Positions 1 to 14,111 of a stretch of 64,000 nt of DNA are shown here, piece after piece (the first letter of the stretch is position 1; each line of letters begins with the position of its first letter). The translations under genes were made by a program, and so were the position numbers. The DNA comes from Gnetum montanum (lineage: Eukaryota; Streptophyta; Gnetopsida; Gnetales; Gnetaceae), in contig MNCI01036292.1 in NCBI GenBank assembly GCA_015680685.1, positions 615,254-679,253 of the forward strand, read 5' to 3'. The notes under the pieces are model-generated. The model saw only the letters and a list, made by a program, of their open reading frames with translations. It was not told the origin of the DNA and did not search any database.

Positions 1-739
1 AAAAATTTTCTAGGGCATGGAAAATTGAAAATTGAAAGTGATAAATTTTCTAAGTGTAAATCATGAGATCAAGAGGAGGAAATATTATTATTGACCATTG
101 TTCTTTAGGCTCTAAGATTTTACTAAATGTGATACATCTAAATTGAAATATACTTGCATGAATATTTGCATGGGAATTGTGAATTGTGGTATAGGGAAGT
201 ATTATTTATGGATTTTATCTTTTTTGTATTTATGGTTCTCTATGTTTATGGCATTTTTTATTTTTTTTTATTTTTTTGTTTTTAGGATTTTTTATTTTAA
301 TTTTCTATAGTTATAACTTTGTGATTTTTTAAGGCAAAAATGGAGTGAACACTCAATTAAACATGTGATAAAATGTAATACAAAGAACAATAAATACTAT
401 AGTAAGATGAAAATCAATACTATGCTAAATAAGTAGACATGATTGAAAATGAAAAGGTGCAATAATTGCACTAATCTAAAGAAGCTAAAACTAATTTCAT
501 AGTAAGAAACATAAAAAGAAATAAAAGATAAAAAAAGATAAAACAATGAAAGGAGAGTAAATATTTAAGACTATGATGGCTTAACGATGGATTTGCTACA
601 TTAGACCTAGTGGAAATGTTTATGCTCTTGACAGATTTAATAATGCCTAACTCATCAAATCCTAGATCCATGAATTTGTAGGTTCTAGATGACTAACAAA
701 TGGTTGCATCAAACTTATTACCTTCTTTTGTTAAGGAAA
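1..739. other. AT-rich sequence, no recognisable gene
   Basis: Strongly AT-rich with long T and A runs. Short open frames here show no family motif. It lies downstream of the minus-strand protease relic, where reverse transcriptase of that element would be expected, but I see no RT motif. Either the pol part was lost or it has decayed past recognition. Confidence 0.5.
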
Positions 740-1190
740 TTTAACCAATAAGAGTAGGTTGATATCCTAAGCTAGTTTCTTCTAATATATCTAATTGTGA
801 AATATCTTGGATTTTGGGATCAACACACAAGACTATTTTTGTATCCTTATAGAAAAAGTGTATTTCTTAATGCAAGGATTATGAAATAGCATAATGGTGA
901 ACTAGCTAAGGACGTTCTAGGATAGCACTAATTCTGGATAAATCTGCAATGATAGTAAATATGATTTTAGAAATGATCATACTCCTTAAAGAAAAAGGTA
1001 ATTTTATCACTCCTAGGATTTCTACTCTAGAACCATTAAAAGAAACTATAAAAGAATTATAGTAAGAGTATGCAACCTTTTTTCAAGCCAAGATGCTTAA
1101 TGACTACTCATGTTATGACATTAATTCTAGCTCCATCATTCATGTGCACCAATGGTACTAACAAGTTGTCTCTAATCCATATGATGATGT
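740..1190 (-). pseudogene. Gypsy aspartic protease relic
   Basis: Read on the minus strand, about 1180-1090 gives an active-site-like stretch HMNDGARINVIT followed by HLGLKK. About 1010-850 gives SFNGSRVEILGVI and then IADLSRISAILERP. This order (D-x-G-A, then SFNGA, then ILGRPWL) is the same as in the two better protease copies at 24840-25190 and 63266-63640. A tail about 830-740 reads like the linker that follows protease (KDTKIVLCVDP). Retroviral-type aspartic proteases cleave the gag-pol polyprotein; this one has stops and shifts and cannot be functional. It belongs with the gag relic at 2100-3840. Confidence 0.6.
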
Positions 1191-2099
1191 AAATTAGAAG
1201 CTAGCACATGGTACTTGTCATAGGATGTGTTTTTATTTTTTTCTTTCTTAAATACCAAACTGTTAGCTTCATATCATGGAGGATTAAGCATCGATGAGAT
1301 TTCATAAACATGAGGTTTAATGTCTAAAAGCATCATAATGGAATTTAGTAGCTCCTCCAATGTCAAAAGTTGTTTCTTTGAAAATAAGGTCAATTCTTTG
1401 AAGTGGAAATATGGTCAAAGAGGAAAATATGGTAGTAGCAATATGGGTTGCAACCTTATTTCTAGAGGTTGAGTTTCTGGAAGCTGGTGTAGGGGAAACA
1501 ACATTGAATGTAGTTGGTGGAGTTGAGATGAAAATGGGATTAGGGGGATTTTCATATGATGCAACTTGGAATGAAACCCTTTTTTATTTGTCTTACTATC
1601 CAATTCTTTCTTTTTTTCCCTTATCATCAGATGCTAGCTTCTTTTGAGCCCTTGCGAGGATTCTAATGAGTAAAGTAGGGGTAGGGATTAAGGAAGGCTC
1701 TTGTAAATTGAGTGGAGCGATAGGATGGTATTATGGATGCATAATGAAGGGATACATATGAGGATAATAAATAGAGTAAGTAGGCATGGAAACTATGTTC
1801 CGTAGGAGAGAATGAGGATAAAAGAAATTATGCTAAGATGAGATAGAAACTTCATCATAGTGAGAAGTGATATAAATGACTAATGGAGCCCTTTGTACCT
1901 TCTAGGAAGAAAGGACATTGGCATCATTCCAAGGAATATTGACTACAACAGGGTTTCTAGGCTTTGACATGGTAAAATGAGAGAATGAGGGAGATTGATA
2001 ATAGGAGGAATCCATTTGGATAATAAAAGAGGATCTTGGATTCTTTTCTTTGGGTTCAAGATGAAAGGTTGAAATTCTTCTTAAATGGGAATGTAGAGG

Positions 2100-3840
2100 A
2101 TCCTATTAAATTTGCATGTTTTAATTACTCAATTGCATGGGAGTATTGAACATGAGTGCTTATTTTCATACCAATACCTAAACATCATTTTTAAGAATAT
2201 TACAATCCTTAATATCATGGAATAATGCTTAATGATAATAGCAAAACGTATTAGAATTGTACCACTTAGGAACATGTGGCTCTCCTTCCATGTGGTGGGA
2301 AGGATCAATATGCAAGGTTTTGAAGTCATTTTAATCACCCCCTCATTTTTTCTAAAACATGGTTAGATGCTATCTATTCATCATTTAGTAGCATGTTGTA
2401 TAGTTATGTATATGTCATTGAAAATTTATGGTACTTGGATTGATCTTTTTGTGGCCTCCTTAATTGCCCACCATTATTGAATGTATTTTCTCCACTACAA
2501 TTAGGCTTTGGATTAAGTATCATGTTCTTGTTTCCATCATTCCTTTCATTTCTTGATGATGGATCTCCTACAATTTGATTCATCAAAGCCATTGTCTAAC
2601 CACCATTTTAGGTGGACTTATCTTTACTTGTTACTTTGTTTGCTTTGTTTCTAAAGTTAACTCACTCTAAATCATTATATTAAATGGCCACCTCCTTAAT
2701 GTATTTAGTGGAGGTTATTATATCATTAAGGTTAAGTGGCTTGAGATAGATCAACTTCCCACTAATATAATCATTGACAAATCCTTTAAAAATTTCTAGT
2801 AGCTAGTCATTAGGTAAATAATGTGTAAGCTTTACAATCATTAATGTTCACCTGGAGATGAACTTGGAGATAGATCCACTAAGAGCCTATTTGATTGCTA
2901 GGAGCTTTTGCAACATATCGCCCTTAGAAATAATGTATTTGAACCTCTCCATAAAGATAATGAAGAATTTCTCCAAGGAGACGATAGATCCATAAGGGAG
3001 CAATTTGTACCATTCAATTGGTTTACTAGTCAAGGAGTTGAAGAAGCTTCTAAGGATGGTATAAGGATAATTGACAAGTAGCATGCATTGATTAGGGAAG
3101 ATAATGACATTTTTCATAGGATCATATTCTATTTTATACTTAATGAAATTTTGTAATAAAATGTGTTCAAGAACTTGAGCAAGGAAAATTAAAGGACTGA
3201 TGGGATCAATAAGAAGATGTATGATAGAGACAATGGGACTGCCCTCATGCAATTCTATTGCATTTCGCATTTGGTCTTCATTTTTCTAGAGCCTAAAGAT
3301 GAGGTCTTTCAATAAGAGCATTAATTTAGGTGGAATACTAGCAATTGAAAAACTGTCAGAGTACCCAAAATGGAGCTATGAGAGGATTAAAATTATTTTT
3401 GGAGTATAATTGCTGGCATGGAAATTTAAGGTGTGCTATACAAGGGTACATGCTGAATAGGTAGAACAAATGGCAATGACACTTGCACTAATTGAGTTTG
3501 TGGCATGTGTAATATTGGTTGGAAAAGGATTAATATTAAATTGGAATTTGAAAGATGGGATGATAGACTGATAGCGCTAGTGTTTAGAAAGAAGCTATAT
3601 ATGGATGACATACTAGTTGTTGATGAAATTATGATAGTAGGGTTAATTAATGTCGATAGGGAGATAAAAATGATTTTCAATTTAGGCACAAAAAAATGAC
3701 TTAAGAAGCTAATGAGGTTCATGTGTTGTTTGATGGGGGTGTTTGGTAGATGAGAAGAATTTGCAAGAAGAGTAACAGAAGGAGGATTTTCCTCCTTATC
3801 GTCATAAATGCTAATATCTTCACATTTTTTGTTCAATTCA
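2100..3840 (-). pseudogene. Gypsy (Tat-like) gag relic
   Basis: Minus-strand gag in the usual order. The N-terminal part (3836-3426) is Ser/Thr/Pro-rich. A capsid-type Retrotrans_gag segment lies at 3270-2887 and contains IEWYKLLPYGSI followed by FFIIFMERFKY, matching the W-x-x-LP-x-SI...F pattern of gypsy gag. A linker (2700-2404) ends near an MALMNQ segment. A knuckle-like FCYYH...HDIKDCNILK motif lies at about 2250-2140. Gag packages the element RNA into particles. Frames are interrupted many times. The stretch 2100-1191 is gag-protease linker without clear motifs. Same strand and order as the protease at 740-1190, so both come from one truncated element. Confidence 0.6.
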
Positions 3841-5929
3841 TCATAGACCTTGAAATTCTAGCTACTAACATTAATGTTGGTTTTCCCAATTAATGTATGG
3901 ATTAGAGAAAAATAAACTAAGTGTAGAATAACTTGTAAACATTTAAATAAAAATAAAGTATAAAATATAAATAAAGAATGTAAAATATTTAAATACTATA
4001 TTTTTTATGTGTGAGAAAGGGTTTTGGTTTCCTTTTCAAATTATAGAATGTTTACATTGAAAAATGGCTAAGTATAAAATGCTAAAAAATTTAAACAAGT
4101 AGAAAACAAATTTAAGTATACAATATGAGCAAGTGAGCATAAAATAATAAAAGTGATATGCTTTGATATGGGGGAAAGGTCAAAGACCCTTTCCTAAGAA
4201 TAAAAATAGTGTATTAATGAGTTGAAGTGTTCACCTCCTATGGAGGGCCAAAATAAAAATGATGGAAGAAAAGAAACTTAAATATGATGGAACTAATAAA
4301 AAAAGCTCAAATCTTGACAAAAATATAGATTCATAGGATGGAATTGAACCTTGAAGGGGTAGGTTATGTATGTAGAAGTTGTGGCTAGGAGCAAGAGTCA
4401 AGTTGGGGCCAAAATGAATCTATTTTGGCAAGGTTCCCATTATCAACACAATAACTAAAAAAATTCTAACTCTAAAAAGTGACATGAAAGCTTAAAAATT
4501 CTATTTCTTCAAATGACATTGAAGATGTAAAAGGTGTTTAAGCTAGCCAAGGAGCATGCAAGTGCTATAGTGGTACCATGTGCTCATGCTCTTGGTCTCT
4601 TAAAATTTGATAAGTACTCTAAAATCTCAAAATATTTGATTAAATATCTAAAGATATAGCCCAAAACTTATGTTTTAAGATTGTGTTTACATTCTCAGAG
4701 TTGCCAAATTCTACTTAGGTTTGTTAAAATTAAAATTGGACTTAGGTGTAACTTATGATTATGTTTAAAAATAGCAAGTTTAATCTTTCATTTTTAACAT
4801 CCATCATCAATCTTATTTTCCATATCAATTCTAACTTTTGATGTTAAATTTCAAATAGCTCTTTGACATCCTATGTCAATCACACTTCAAGAAATTTTAA
4901 GTCATATTAGTCCCAACACTTAGAAAACTTTTGATGCTGGAGTTCTAGCTTCAACACTTAGAAATGCTTTGACATTGGAGCTTCAACTAGAAAAATTTTG
5001 ATGTTGGAGTTCTAGCTCCCACACGTAGAAAAATTTTGATTTTGAAGCTTTTTAAGAATCATAGAAAATTAAGTACATAAGTTGGATTATGATTCTCGAT
5101 GGTTCTTGATGACCCCTAAGAGATAAGAACATGTCTTGTGATGATGTATTTGGGGGATTTGATGATCAAATCATCATGGAATAATATTGAAATCAAACTT
5201 ACTTTTGAGTGGAATAAAAAAAAGGTGGATACAATAGATTAATCATTATTTTTACAACAAATTTAAACTACTTCTTCAATTTTAGTTTTTCTTTGTAAAT
5301 GAGGCCAAAATTCTTCTCACTATATATTCTAATCTATTTTATAAACTATTTATATTTTTTTTTCTATGCACTTACCAAAAGCTATCTTTTAAAACATTCT
5401 TATTTATTCCTAGATTTTGAAATAGTGGATTGATAATAACCATTAATTTAAGTAAATCATCTTTACCAAAGATCTTTAGTATTTAGGTCAGTAGTTATTT
5501 TATAATTTTATTTAAACTATTTTTAACTATTAGAATGATGTGTCTATGATCAAAATGTTCAATTAACTTATCTATTATTTTTCTATCAATCAACATTATA
5601 AATAATCCATCCATTAATATACCATATCACCCTTTATTTCAATGTGTAAGAATCTATATGGATGTTGTAAGTCCCTACAACACATCAAATCATCGAATAA
5701 TGATAAGGTAAAACAGATTGGGTTATCTAGAGTTATGAATATTAATTTTATTTCCATACAAACTTACTTTGTTAATGGAACTAATTGACATACCTAAACT
5801 TCATTTTCTTGAATGATATTTATAAGAGTATTTTCATGGTTTTACATTGGAAGAATGTTAGCTATCATCAAAAGTGTATCAACATCCTCTAATTAACTCA
5901 GAACATTCTTTATTTGATGTAGCTTGTTT
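3841..5929. other. AT-rich spacer, no gene seen
   Basis: No protein motif could be recognised on either strand. A short degenerate tandem repeat lies at 4913-5050 (separate entry). The lower part (5250-5929) may hold the decayed C-terminal part of the hAT relic, but I could not follow its reading frame. Confidence 0.4.
4913..5050. repeat. Degenerate tandem repeat, about 31-39 bp unit, 4 copies
   Basis: Four consecutive units begin CAACACTTAGAAA, CAACACTTAGAAA, CAACTAGAAAAA and CACACGTAGAAAAA. Each continues as TTTTGATG(C/T)TGGAG with variations, and most include a TTCTAGCT block. Units differ in length from 31 to 39 bp. No coding sense was seen. Confidence 0.65.
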
Positions 5930-6650
5930 TTATTTTGATACATAAAAGCTATAAAATGTTTATATTACTTTAAAACTCTTTGTATCGACATATTAAAGTA
6001 ATTTTTTATCATTTCTAAATCCTTCAAAATCTTGAAATTCCATAAATTATTTAGGATTATATATGAAGTATGCATGTGCATCTCTTATAAGTTGTTATAC
6101 CTTCAAAAAATTCTCAAATTTGCTAATAATTTTGCATGCTAAGTTCATTCTATGAGTCATGCTATGAATTGGTATTAGGTATAGAGCATACTTCCTCTAT
6201 AGCATTGCATACAACCCTATACGATGTTCTTGCATATTATATGCACCATCTATTAAAATAGATATAATTTTTTGGTAATATTCTTGGTTTTCAAAGCATA
6301 CCATATTAATGTATTAATAACCAAGTTATGCAAGTGCTCTACTTTGCTCATTTCTATCATCTTATGTACAAAGAGCAAGTGTGAAACATGGAAAACATCT
6401 TCTAAAATATGCATGTGCATACAAACCCATAGAATGTTATCAATTAATGTAACTTCATCTAGTAATAATGAAAAATATCTAATTTCCTTCAGTTTATTCA
6501 TAACTTTCCATCTCTTTACCTCATGTAAATAAACAAATATTTCCCAACTCTTTCCTTCTAACCAATGAGTACATGTTATAGTAGGTACATTGGCAAATAA
6601 TAAAAGATCTTTATAGTTTAGAAGATGAATCATAGGTTCCATTTTTTAAC
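5930..6650 (-). pseudogene. hAT-type (DUF4371) transposase relic
   Basis: A 129-codon minus-strand frame at 6642-6253 reads through W-E-x(4)-LHE, then IRYFSLLLDEVTLIDNILW, then SHLLFVHKM. This follows the plant DUF4371/hAT transposase pattern in which a catalytic-core aspartate lies in (I/L)S-x-DEVT-x-(I/V)DN-x-(S)W. Past its stop, about 6265-6060 continues with ILIDGAYNMQ, IHSMTHRMNLACK and AYFIYNPK, matching the family's D-G-A and H-x-x-AHR-x-NL motifs. hAT transposases cut and paste DNA elements. Only a central fragment is left, with stops. No terminal inverted repeats or 8-bp duplication could be found. Confidence 0.65.
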
Positions 6651-8239
6651 ATTTGAAAGACTATTTCAAACTAAACATTTTTTAATAATATATATCAATA
6701 TAGAATATTTTGATTGGCCCTTCTAATGTGCCACCATGTTTTCCCAATTCTCCTATTCTTTTAACATCTTGTTACAATCTTTCTTATACCTTATGTATAA
6801 GCACTCATCTACAATTTTTCAACTTACAATTTTTGTTTTTGTGTCATCCTTATTTTTTATATTCTTGTATGCTTCTACATAATGTTTTTCAATTGTATCT
6901 TTCTTCAACTACACCCTATGTTCTTTCTTTATTTTTGAAAAAAAAATTTACATCTATATTATTTAACCTCTTATTCTTCAAACAAATTACATGGTGAAAA
7001 AGAATGAATATTATTATATCCATTCAAGTTTAAAGCTATGACTACCAACCAAACCTTTCTATTTAATCATGATTTTTAATTTTCTTGAACTTATTGCAAA
7101 TTCTAAATTTATTTATCTATCTTTTTCAGCCTCTTCTCTGCTACGTCCATCCTTCAAAGAATGTTTTTCCAATGTTCCCATAGACACAAGCATTTTGGTG
7201 TCTTTGGCATCATCCTTCTAAACATTTTCTAGTTAGCAAAACATAATGTATTAGAATAAAATATGATAACATTATGTCAAAATTATATTCAATACTTGTA
7301 GATTCTACAATGCTAACTTCAAAACAAATTTGGTATTCTGACATTTACCATTATCTTTGTCATTATTTCATGGGATATTATTTTCATCCTTAAAAGAACA
7401 CATCTCTCATATTCCTTTCAATAATTTTCTAATTGGTAAAAGATAATGTGTTAGTATAGAAATAGATTTATATCATTATGAAATAAGTACCTTGTATACC
7501 TTTAGATTTTGTAACTCTTTCTTCTACAAAAGAATTTTGTGGTTTTACTTTTATCATTTTCTATTTCATTTTTTTATAGTTAGTTCTTTCCATGACTACC
7601 ATACTTGAAAATAATTAGGATTAGTTCTTCAACTTGATGTGGAAAACATTTTCAAACCTATGCAATGCATGTTTTCAATTCTATGTGATCCCTATTTTCA
7701 AGTCTATGTAGCACCTATTTTCAACTCCATGTAATGTGTGTTATTATTTTTGTGTGATGCCCATATTAAGTACTATGTACTATCTGTCTTCAATTCTACA
7801 TGGTGTATGTTCTTTCTATAATGATGCATCTAGACTTCTCATAAATTCTTAGAAGTCCTCACCAATGTTTATCATTATAATGACATGTTTTCTAACTTTT
7901 TTTTATAACCATATTACTTGTGAGTAAAACAATTCATTTCTAAAAATAAATTATTTGAATTATCAAATTTCCTTCTTGTTAAACAAAAAATTGGAATAAT
8001 AGAACCCTAAAAAACCTAACCACATGAGATTTTAAAACTAAGCCAAGTTTTTAATTTTTCCAAAATATAGAACACTAATGATTGTGCCTAGATCTACATC
8101 AATTTTAGGCTATTAAGCATGATAACTTTTAAGGATTAATTTTTGTTGTTATTTGTTAATGAAGTGTTTCATACTAATTTTGAACATATATATAATAGTT
8201 TTTTAGATGGCTATAGTGGTTATAATAAAATTAAAATAG
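6651..8239. other. AT-rich spacer, no gene seen
   Basis: No coding motif was recognised on either strand. A degenerate tandem repeat lies at 7640-7815 (separate entry). Confidence 0.4.
7640..7815. repeat. Degenerate tandem repeat of TTTTCAA...CTATGTA units
   Basis: About six units of 26-33 bp follow the pattern (A/T)TTTTCAA(C/T/G)(T/C)C(T/C)ATG(T/C)A(A/G)(T/C)G. They are clearest between 7645 and 7740 and decay toward 7815. No spacers of unique sequence are present and no coding sense was seen. Confidence 0.55.
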
Positions 8240-10340
8240 CTTTAGAGAACCAAGAAAAAATCATATCTACAAGTCCTTAGGAAAATTTTGCATATAAGAA
8301 GATGCCTTTTGGTCTTTGCATTATGCCTATAATATTTTAATGCTTTTTCCTTCATATCTTTTATAAATATATTATCAATTATGTAGAAGTCTTTATGGAT
8401 GAATTCTCCACCTATGGGTCTATCTTTAACCATGCATTGAATCACTTTATGCAAGTATTAAGGCATTGCATTGAAACAAACCTTAAGGTCAACTAGAAGA
8501 AAAGGCACTTAATGATCTAAGAAGGTATTTTTCTTAGGCATTGGATATTAAAATAGGAAATGGATATTGACTTAGAAAGATTAAAATAATCCAAGAAATT
8601 ACCCAAAGATCATAAGTAGTCATAGATGTTAGATCATTTCTTAGACATATTGGCTATTATAGATGCTTATTTAAAAACGTTTTTGAAGATTATCAAACTA
8701 TTAATGGAATTGACAAAGAAGGATGTTTCATTTGGATAGACCACAAAATGCAATCAAGCATTCACAATTTTGAAGCAAAAATTTATAAAGACTCCAATTC
8801 TCCAAGCTCTTGATTAGTTCAAACAATTCCATATTATTTAGGGGTTATTCACATGCAATAAAGAACTCATGGTGTATTTGCTAGAAAAATTCTAGCATTA
8901 TTAATTGGATATCCACTTTTTATGTACACTAATCATAGGATGATTAAATTTCTCATGAATAAGCTAGTGATTAGTCCTTATATCATATAATGATAAGAAA
9001 TCTTATAATAATTTAACATCTTAAAGATTGATAGGAAGGAAACTGATAATGTAGTTGAAGACCATTTGTGTTAACTATGATGGGACAACAAGGCTTATGA
9101 AGAGCCACTTTTTTATCTATTCCTAGATGAATTACTTCTTGCCATTTTAGCAGAAATTTCATTAGAGGTGATTAAGCCATAGTATGCTAAATACCTTACA
9201 TATTTACTCATATAGGATATTTCTACTAAATTGAATAAATGTAGGAGGAAATAATTCCTACATCAAGTGAAGCGCTACATGGAAATAGAGGGTAACCTCT
9301 ATAAAATCTACATAGATACCCTAGTTCCATTATGTGTATCAAAAGAAAGATTAATTCAGAATTCTCAAAAATTTTCATAAAAGAACTTGTGGAGAATATT
9401 ATCTTAGGGAACATATAGCTATAAAAACCATTATGAATGGGTAATTTTGATCCATAATCATTAGGAATGTCCACTAGTTAGCCAAATCTTGTGATTTATG
9501 TCAATGAGATGATGAGATAACAATAAGGTTCAAAGGATCCGAATAGTGGATCCAACAACTAGGATCATTTGATTTATGAGGAACTTATTTCATTAGTCCC
9601 AACACACTCATGTCAAATAGGAAAACCTACATCATTATTGTAGTAAACTTTTGCACAAAGAAGTTAGCGGCTACAGTAGTAAGTAACTACATCATGGGAA
9701 CAATTGTAAAGTTTTTTTAATAATAGATAGTTAAAAATTTTATGACGTCAAGAGAACTTATTTTGGATAATAGTACTCATTTTAGATGCACTAACCTCCA
9801 GAAAACTAATGCAACTCTTAGTTAATGAACATAAATTCACGACACCTTATTACCCCCAAGGTAATGATCAAGTTGAAGTAACCAATAGGAAAATCATACA
9901 AATCCTTACTAGGACCATTATTGGGTATAGCAAAGATTGAATTACAAAATATAATAATCCTTTATGAGCCTATCACTCTACATGAAAGGTTACTATAGGC
10001 TATTTCAAATACAAGTTACTATATGGTAGGTTATCTAAATTACCCATTCAAATGAAACTTTGTACATTAAGCCAAGTATGTAGACTTAATCTTAACATCA
10101 TTCTAGCATAAAAAAAACTTTTATGCTAGGATATTACTAGCATGAATATTATAGGATAATACTCATACTGAATGAGGTCCACAAGGGATAGACTAAAAAA
10201 TGACATGATGCTAGAATTTGATGCATGAAGTTTAAACTAGGGGATAAGGTCCTATATTAAAACCCTATTCATGCATCTCAATGCATCAAATTTTAAACAT
10301 TCTAGGAAGAACCTTATATAAATCATTCTATGTTCTAGTA
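8240..10340 (+). pseudogene. Gypsy pol relic (RT, RNase H, integrase)
   Basis: Plus-strand pol in the normal order, frame broken throughout. RT: RRMPFGLC-like MPFGLCIMP at about 8300, then NYVEVFMDEFSTYG at 8380-8415, in place of the usual V-F-M-D-D-F. The connection region FLGH-like block follows near 8530. RNase H-like remains run to about 8880. The integrase zinc-binding part (KNLWRI region) is at 9240-9440. Core traces are ELILDNSTHF near 9750 and TPYYPQGNDQVE near 9840, the usual TPYYPQGNGQ-x-E. The first aspartate of the RT active site survives but the second is E. This copy is of a different gypsy lineage from the Tat-like elements to the right (single RNase H, Athila-like wording), though I cannot settle that by eye. 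Confidence 0.65.
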
Positions 10341-13300
10341 AGGTTTCATGCACATATACCATTCTAAAAATCCACAAAAATGTATTCTTGTCAACATACA
10401 ACAAATCAAGCTATTTAGGGATTTCAAAGTAGCCACCAACTCAACCTTACCCTCTACCGTTGTCATATCCCACACTATCCTTCATATTCCCACCTAAAAT
10501 ATTAGTCATGTGGGAAATATCCATTCTAATTAGGAACCTTATGAGGATATTTTTTATCATTTTTTACATATTTTTTTAAGTTTTACATTTTTTCACATTT
10601 TCTAAGCTCTTATTATTTTTTCTATTTCTTAGTTTTTTTCCATTTCTTAATATTTCTTCATTTTTCTATATAATTCCTATTTATTTTAATTAATTTTCTT
10701 TATGTTACAAATGATCTTAAATATTTGTGTGAATAAATTATTACCTTTATGTATGAACAAAATTTGTTATTGGAATTGTATTCTATGATCTCATTTATCC
10801 ATTCCTTTATTTTCATTAATAAAGAAATATTTGTCATTGAAATAATATGATCCTTATGACATGCTGAAACTAAAAGTAACCCATGATCACATACCTTAAG
10901 CAACAGAAAACGGACCAAAAAGATTAGATAAGGGTATAATATCAAGAGAATTTGTTTATTTCATTTTGGGTATAAGGGCTTCCATCTTGGGTTCAAATGA
11001 TCCATGTTGATACAATACCATCTATATATTTTTAAATAATTATTGAGTAGTATTATTTGAATAAACGTTGTTCACTTGTTATAAAAGTAGAAAGGCATGT
11101 GACCTATGCCTTGAAGGTAGTCCTATGGTAAGGGTAATGAATTAAATAATTAATTAGTTTCTAATAAAACCATTCTTGGTGTACACTTAAAAGACATGTG
11201 AACTGTGCATGAAGGTACTCTTCTAATGGGATTAGCATTAGTTATAAGACTAGAAACACATTTGGTTCAAGCCTAAATATTCTCCTCTAATTGATGACCA
11301 AGATCAACCATAAAAACACTTAAGATTCATTAATTACTTTTCTTAATTCTAATATATATTATCTAATATGTTTTCATGTCAAGTGGTGTTGTTTCTAACA
11401 TGGTGTCTAGTTGATCTTATGGTGGTAGGTCTAGAATGATCTAATGTAGTATCACTTCAAGTGGTATGTACTTGGTTTGTAATCCCAACTAATAGGTATG
11501 ATTAATCATGACCTACATGCAGGATCAATTATGAACATGGTAAAGGACCTCATATTCCACTTTCATGATTCCTTCCAACTTTACTTTGTCTCACTATTAT
11601 GTATGATTATTATTTTAATGGTTTTGTTTAGTATAGTTAGCATTCCAAGAGTGATATTTGAGTGTGTTGGAATACAAATTAGATCAATGTTTAACTTCCT
11701 AAGTATCCATAGACCTCTTATGAGATGGTTGAGTAGGGCATTATAGGTAAAAGCCTGCTTTCGATAGAACCTACTTTTATAACTCCTGGGGATCTACTTC
11801 ATGTATCAACTTCACATTTTGAAATATCTCATGCTTTTTCTTTTATCTTTATGCATTATGAATCAACAATTTCACCTCATTTTTTATCTCAATTTCATTC
11901 TTTAACCCTTTAATGATCCCAATTTCTAATCATGTCTAAGACTTTGATCAATGTTGAATTCATCATTTTATTATTCCCAACCATCCAAGACATCTTTCAT
12001 GACTCATACCCTTATAGAAGGATCCCAATTGGAATAGCAAACCCTAGAAATTTATTAATAATTCAACAAAAAATTTAGAAAATATTTCTTACTTTTAGCC
12101 ATGTTGACATTGTAGTGTCGAGATAGTATTCTTCATAGATAAAGCACCTTGACAATGCATTATTAATGCCAAATAAAAATACTATAAATACACATTTACT
12201 GTTAGTCATTTTGCCATTTTTATCCAAATAAGATGTAAGTTCTTATCATTTTTCATAGGCCAGTCCTTCAAAGAGTTATATCTTGTGATTCAAACCTCAA
12301 TTATACCTATTCAAAAAATCTATGAGCTTCAAAAGTTAAGCTCTAGGTCATGGGGTTAGCTAACTCAAAATTAAAAACTTTTGAAAACCTTAGGTTTTAG
12401 AATACCTAAGGTAAGAAATGTTAAAAATTGTCAAAATTAATTAATAATTAAGATGATTTAGTTAGCTTTGAACCTTCAAAGCATTGAGACATAATCACCC
12501 AATGGTTCAAATGTTAAAAATTTCTAAAAGTAAGCAAATACTAAGGCCAATTAAGAATAAACTCATTATAAAAATGTTTCAAAATCTAATAATCAATCTT
12601 GTAGGTAACTGAAAATGGTGACAACATGTGTACTAAAGGTATGATGAGTAGCACAACATAGGAAGAAGAGATCAAAAGATGGATGAGGATTTTAGTATGA
12701 ATAAATACAAGAATAAGAAGTAAAACATGCAATAGGACATCTTAGGGAAGAATATGAGGTAGAATTTGTTAGATAGATTCTCGCAATACATATAGGCCAA
12801 TTCATGTAGAATGAGGCACATAAACCATAACTTAACTTAGAGGTCACAGTCATGGAAACATGCTTAAAGAGGATTAGAACAAAGAAAATTTAAGATGCTA
12901 TTCCACAAGAACCTTGTTTTAGGTCCTTTTTATAGTTCCCACCCCAAGAACTCCCCAAAGAGTTATAAGAATCTCCTCTTTATTCTACTATTTATACCAA
13001 TGAGGAATGGTATCTAGAAAAGAGATATATCTTTTGGAATAACTACTGGAAAGATAAAATTATAAAAATTAAGGATGTTATATTTCTTATTTAATTACTA
13101 AAACTTATTAAGTCTTAGGGATTTGAAAATCCACCCAATCAAATGAAAAGGAAAAAAAGGAAATGGATGTAAAGATCATACAATGTGGAAAAAAGTAATA
13201 TAGTGTACTAACTCAAGTATAAATAATTTTTTAAATATTATCTAATACCACATCAATCTGATAGTACAACTATGTAAGGTCACATCCTTTTTGGTAAGGA

Positions 13301-14111
13301 CATGTAGCACTTGTAGTGGTAAATTTCTAGTCAACCTTTCATAATTGATCTTTTTAGAAATTTAAAAAAATTTGAAGGATAAAAAAAATTAGAAAGATAC
13401 TCTCTTTCATATGTCTTATAAAAAACCTCTGTAAAAGTGGAGGACTTACCCACTAGATGAACAATGTCCTCTATAGGGAAACCATAGGATCTTGGAAGAA
13501 AATGATATAAGAGAAATCATCTCTAAAGCTTAAAAAGAATGTACCACTACTAGCACCAAACACTAACGTAGTAGTAGATATAAGTATACCAAGTTCATCA
13601 CATTAAGCATGTGTTGAATATAGAGATTATTTTCCTATGATAAGCCATTTATAAGAAGTTTCTCAAACTAAATTCCACTCTCTAGTAGCTTATAGGTAAT
13701 ATATGATAGTTCATCTTTGATGACCTCAATACTTCCAGTTAGGCCAAGATCAAAACACATAATGTATATGTTGATGCATAAATTTTGGTTACACCAACAC
13801 CAGGAAAGAAAACTCATTTTAGAAGACTATTGCCTAGGGTGTGTCTCGATGGGTATAGAAACCTAAGAATAGTCTCAACTAGAGAGGGCTATGTGACCAT
13901 TTGAAAATAATAAACTAAAATAAATCTAGAATTAAAATTAAATAATTATTTTTGAGATAATAAGTAAAGAATTGAATTTTTCCTGGTCTAGCTATTCCGC
14001 CAACCTTGTGCATCACCAGGAACACTATCATTGGTGTCCTCTGCTAGACAGGAAGACTACAACCACCACCTGAAGAAGAACAAAGGGGAACCTGGATCTC
14101 ACACCACCAAG
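10341..14111. other. AT-rich spacer, no gene seen
   Basis: About 3.8 kb without recognisable protein motifs, RNA genes or clear repeats. The part 13850-14111 directly left of the LTR fragment does not match the corresponding part of the partner LTR at 19209-19390, so the left boundary of that LTR is unresolved. Confidence 0.4.
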
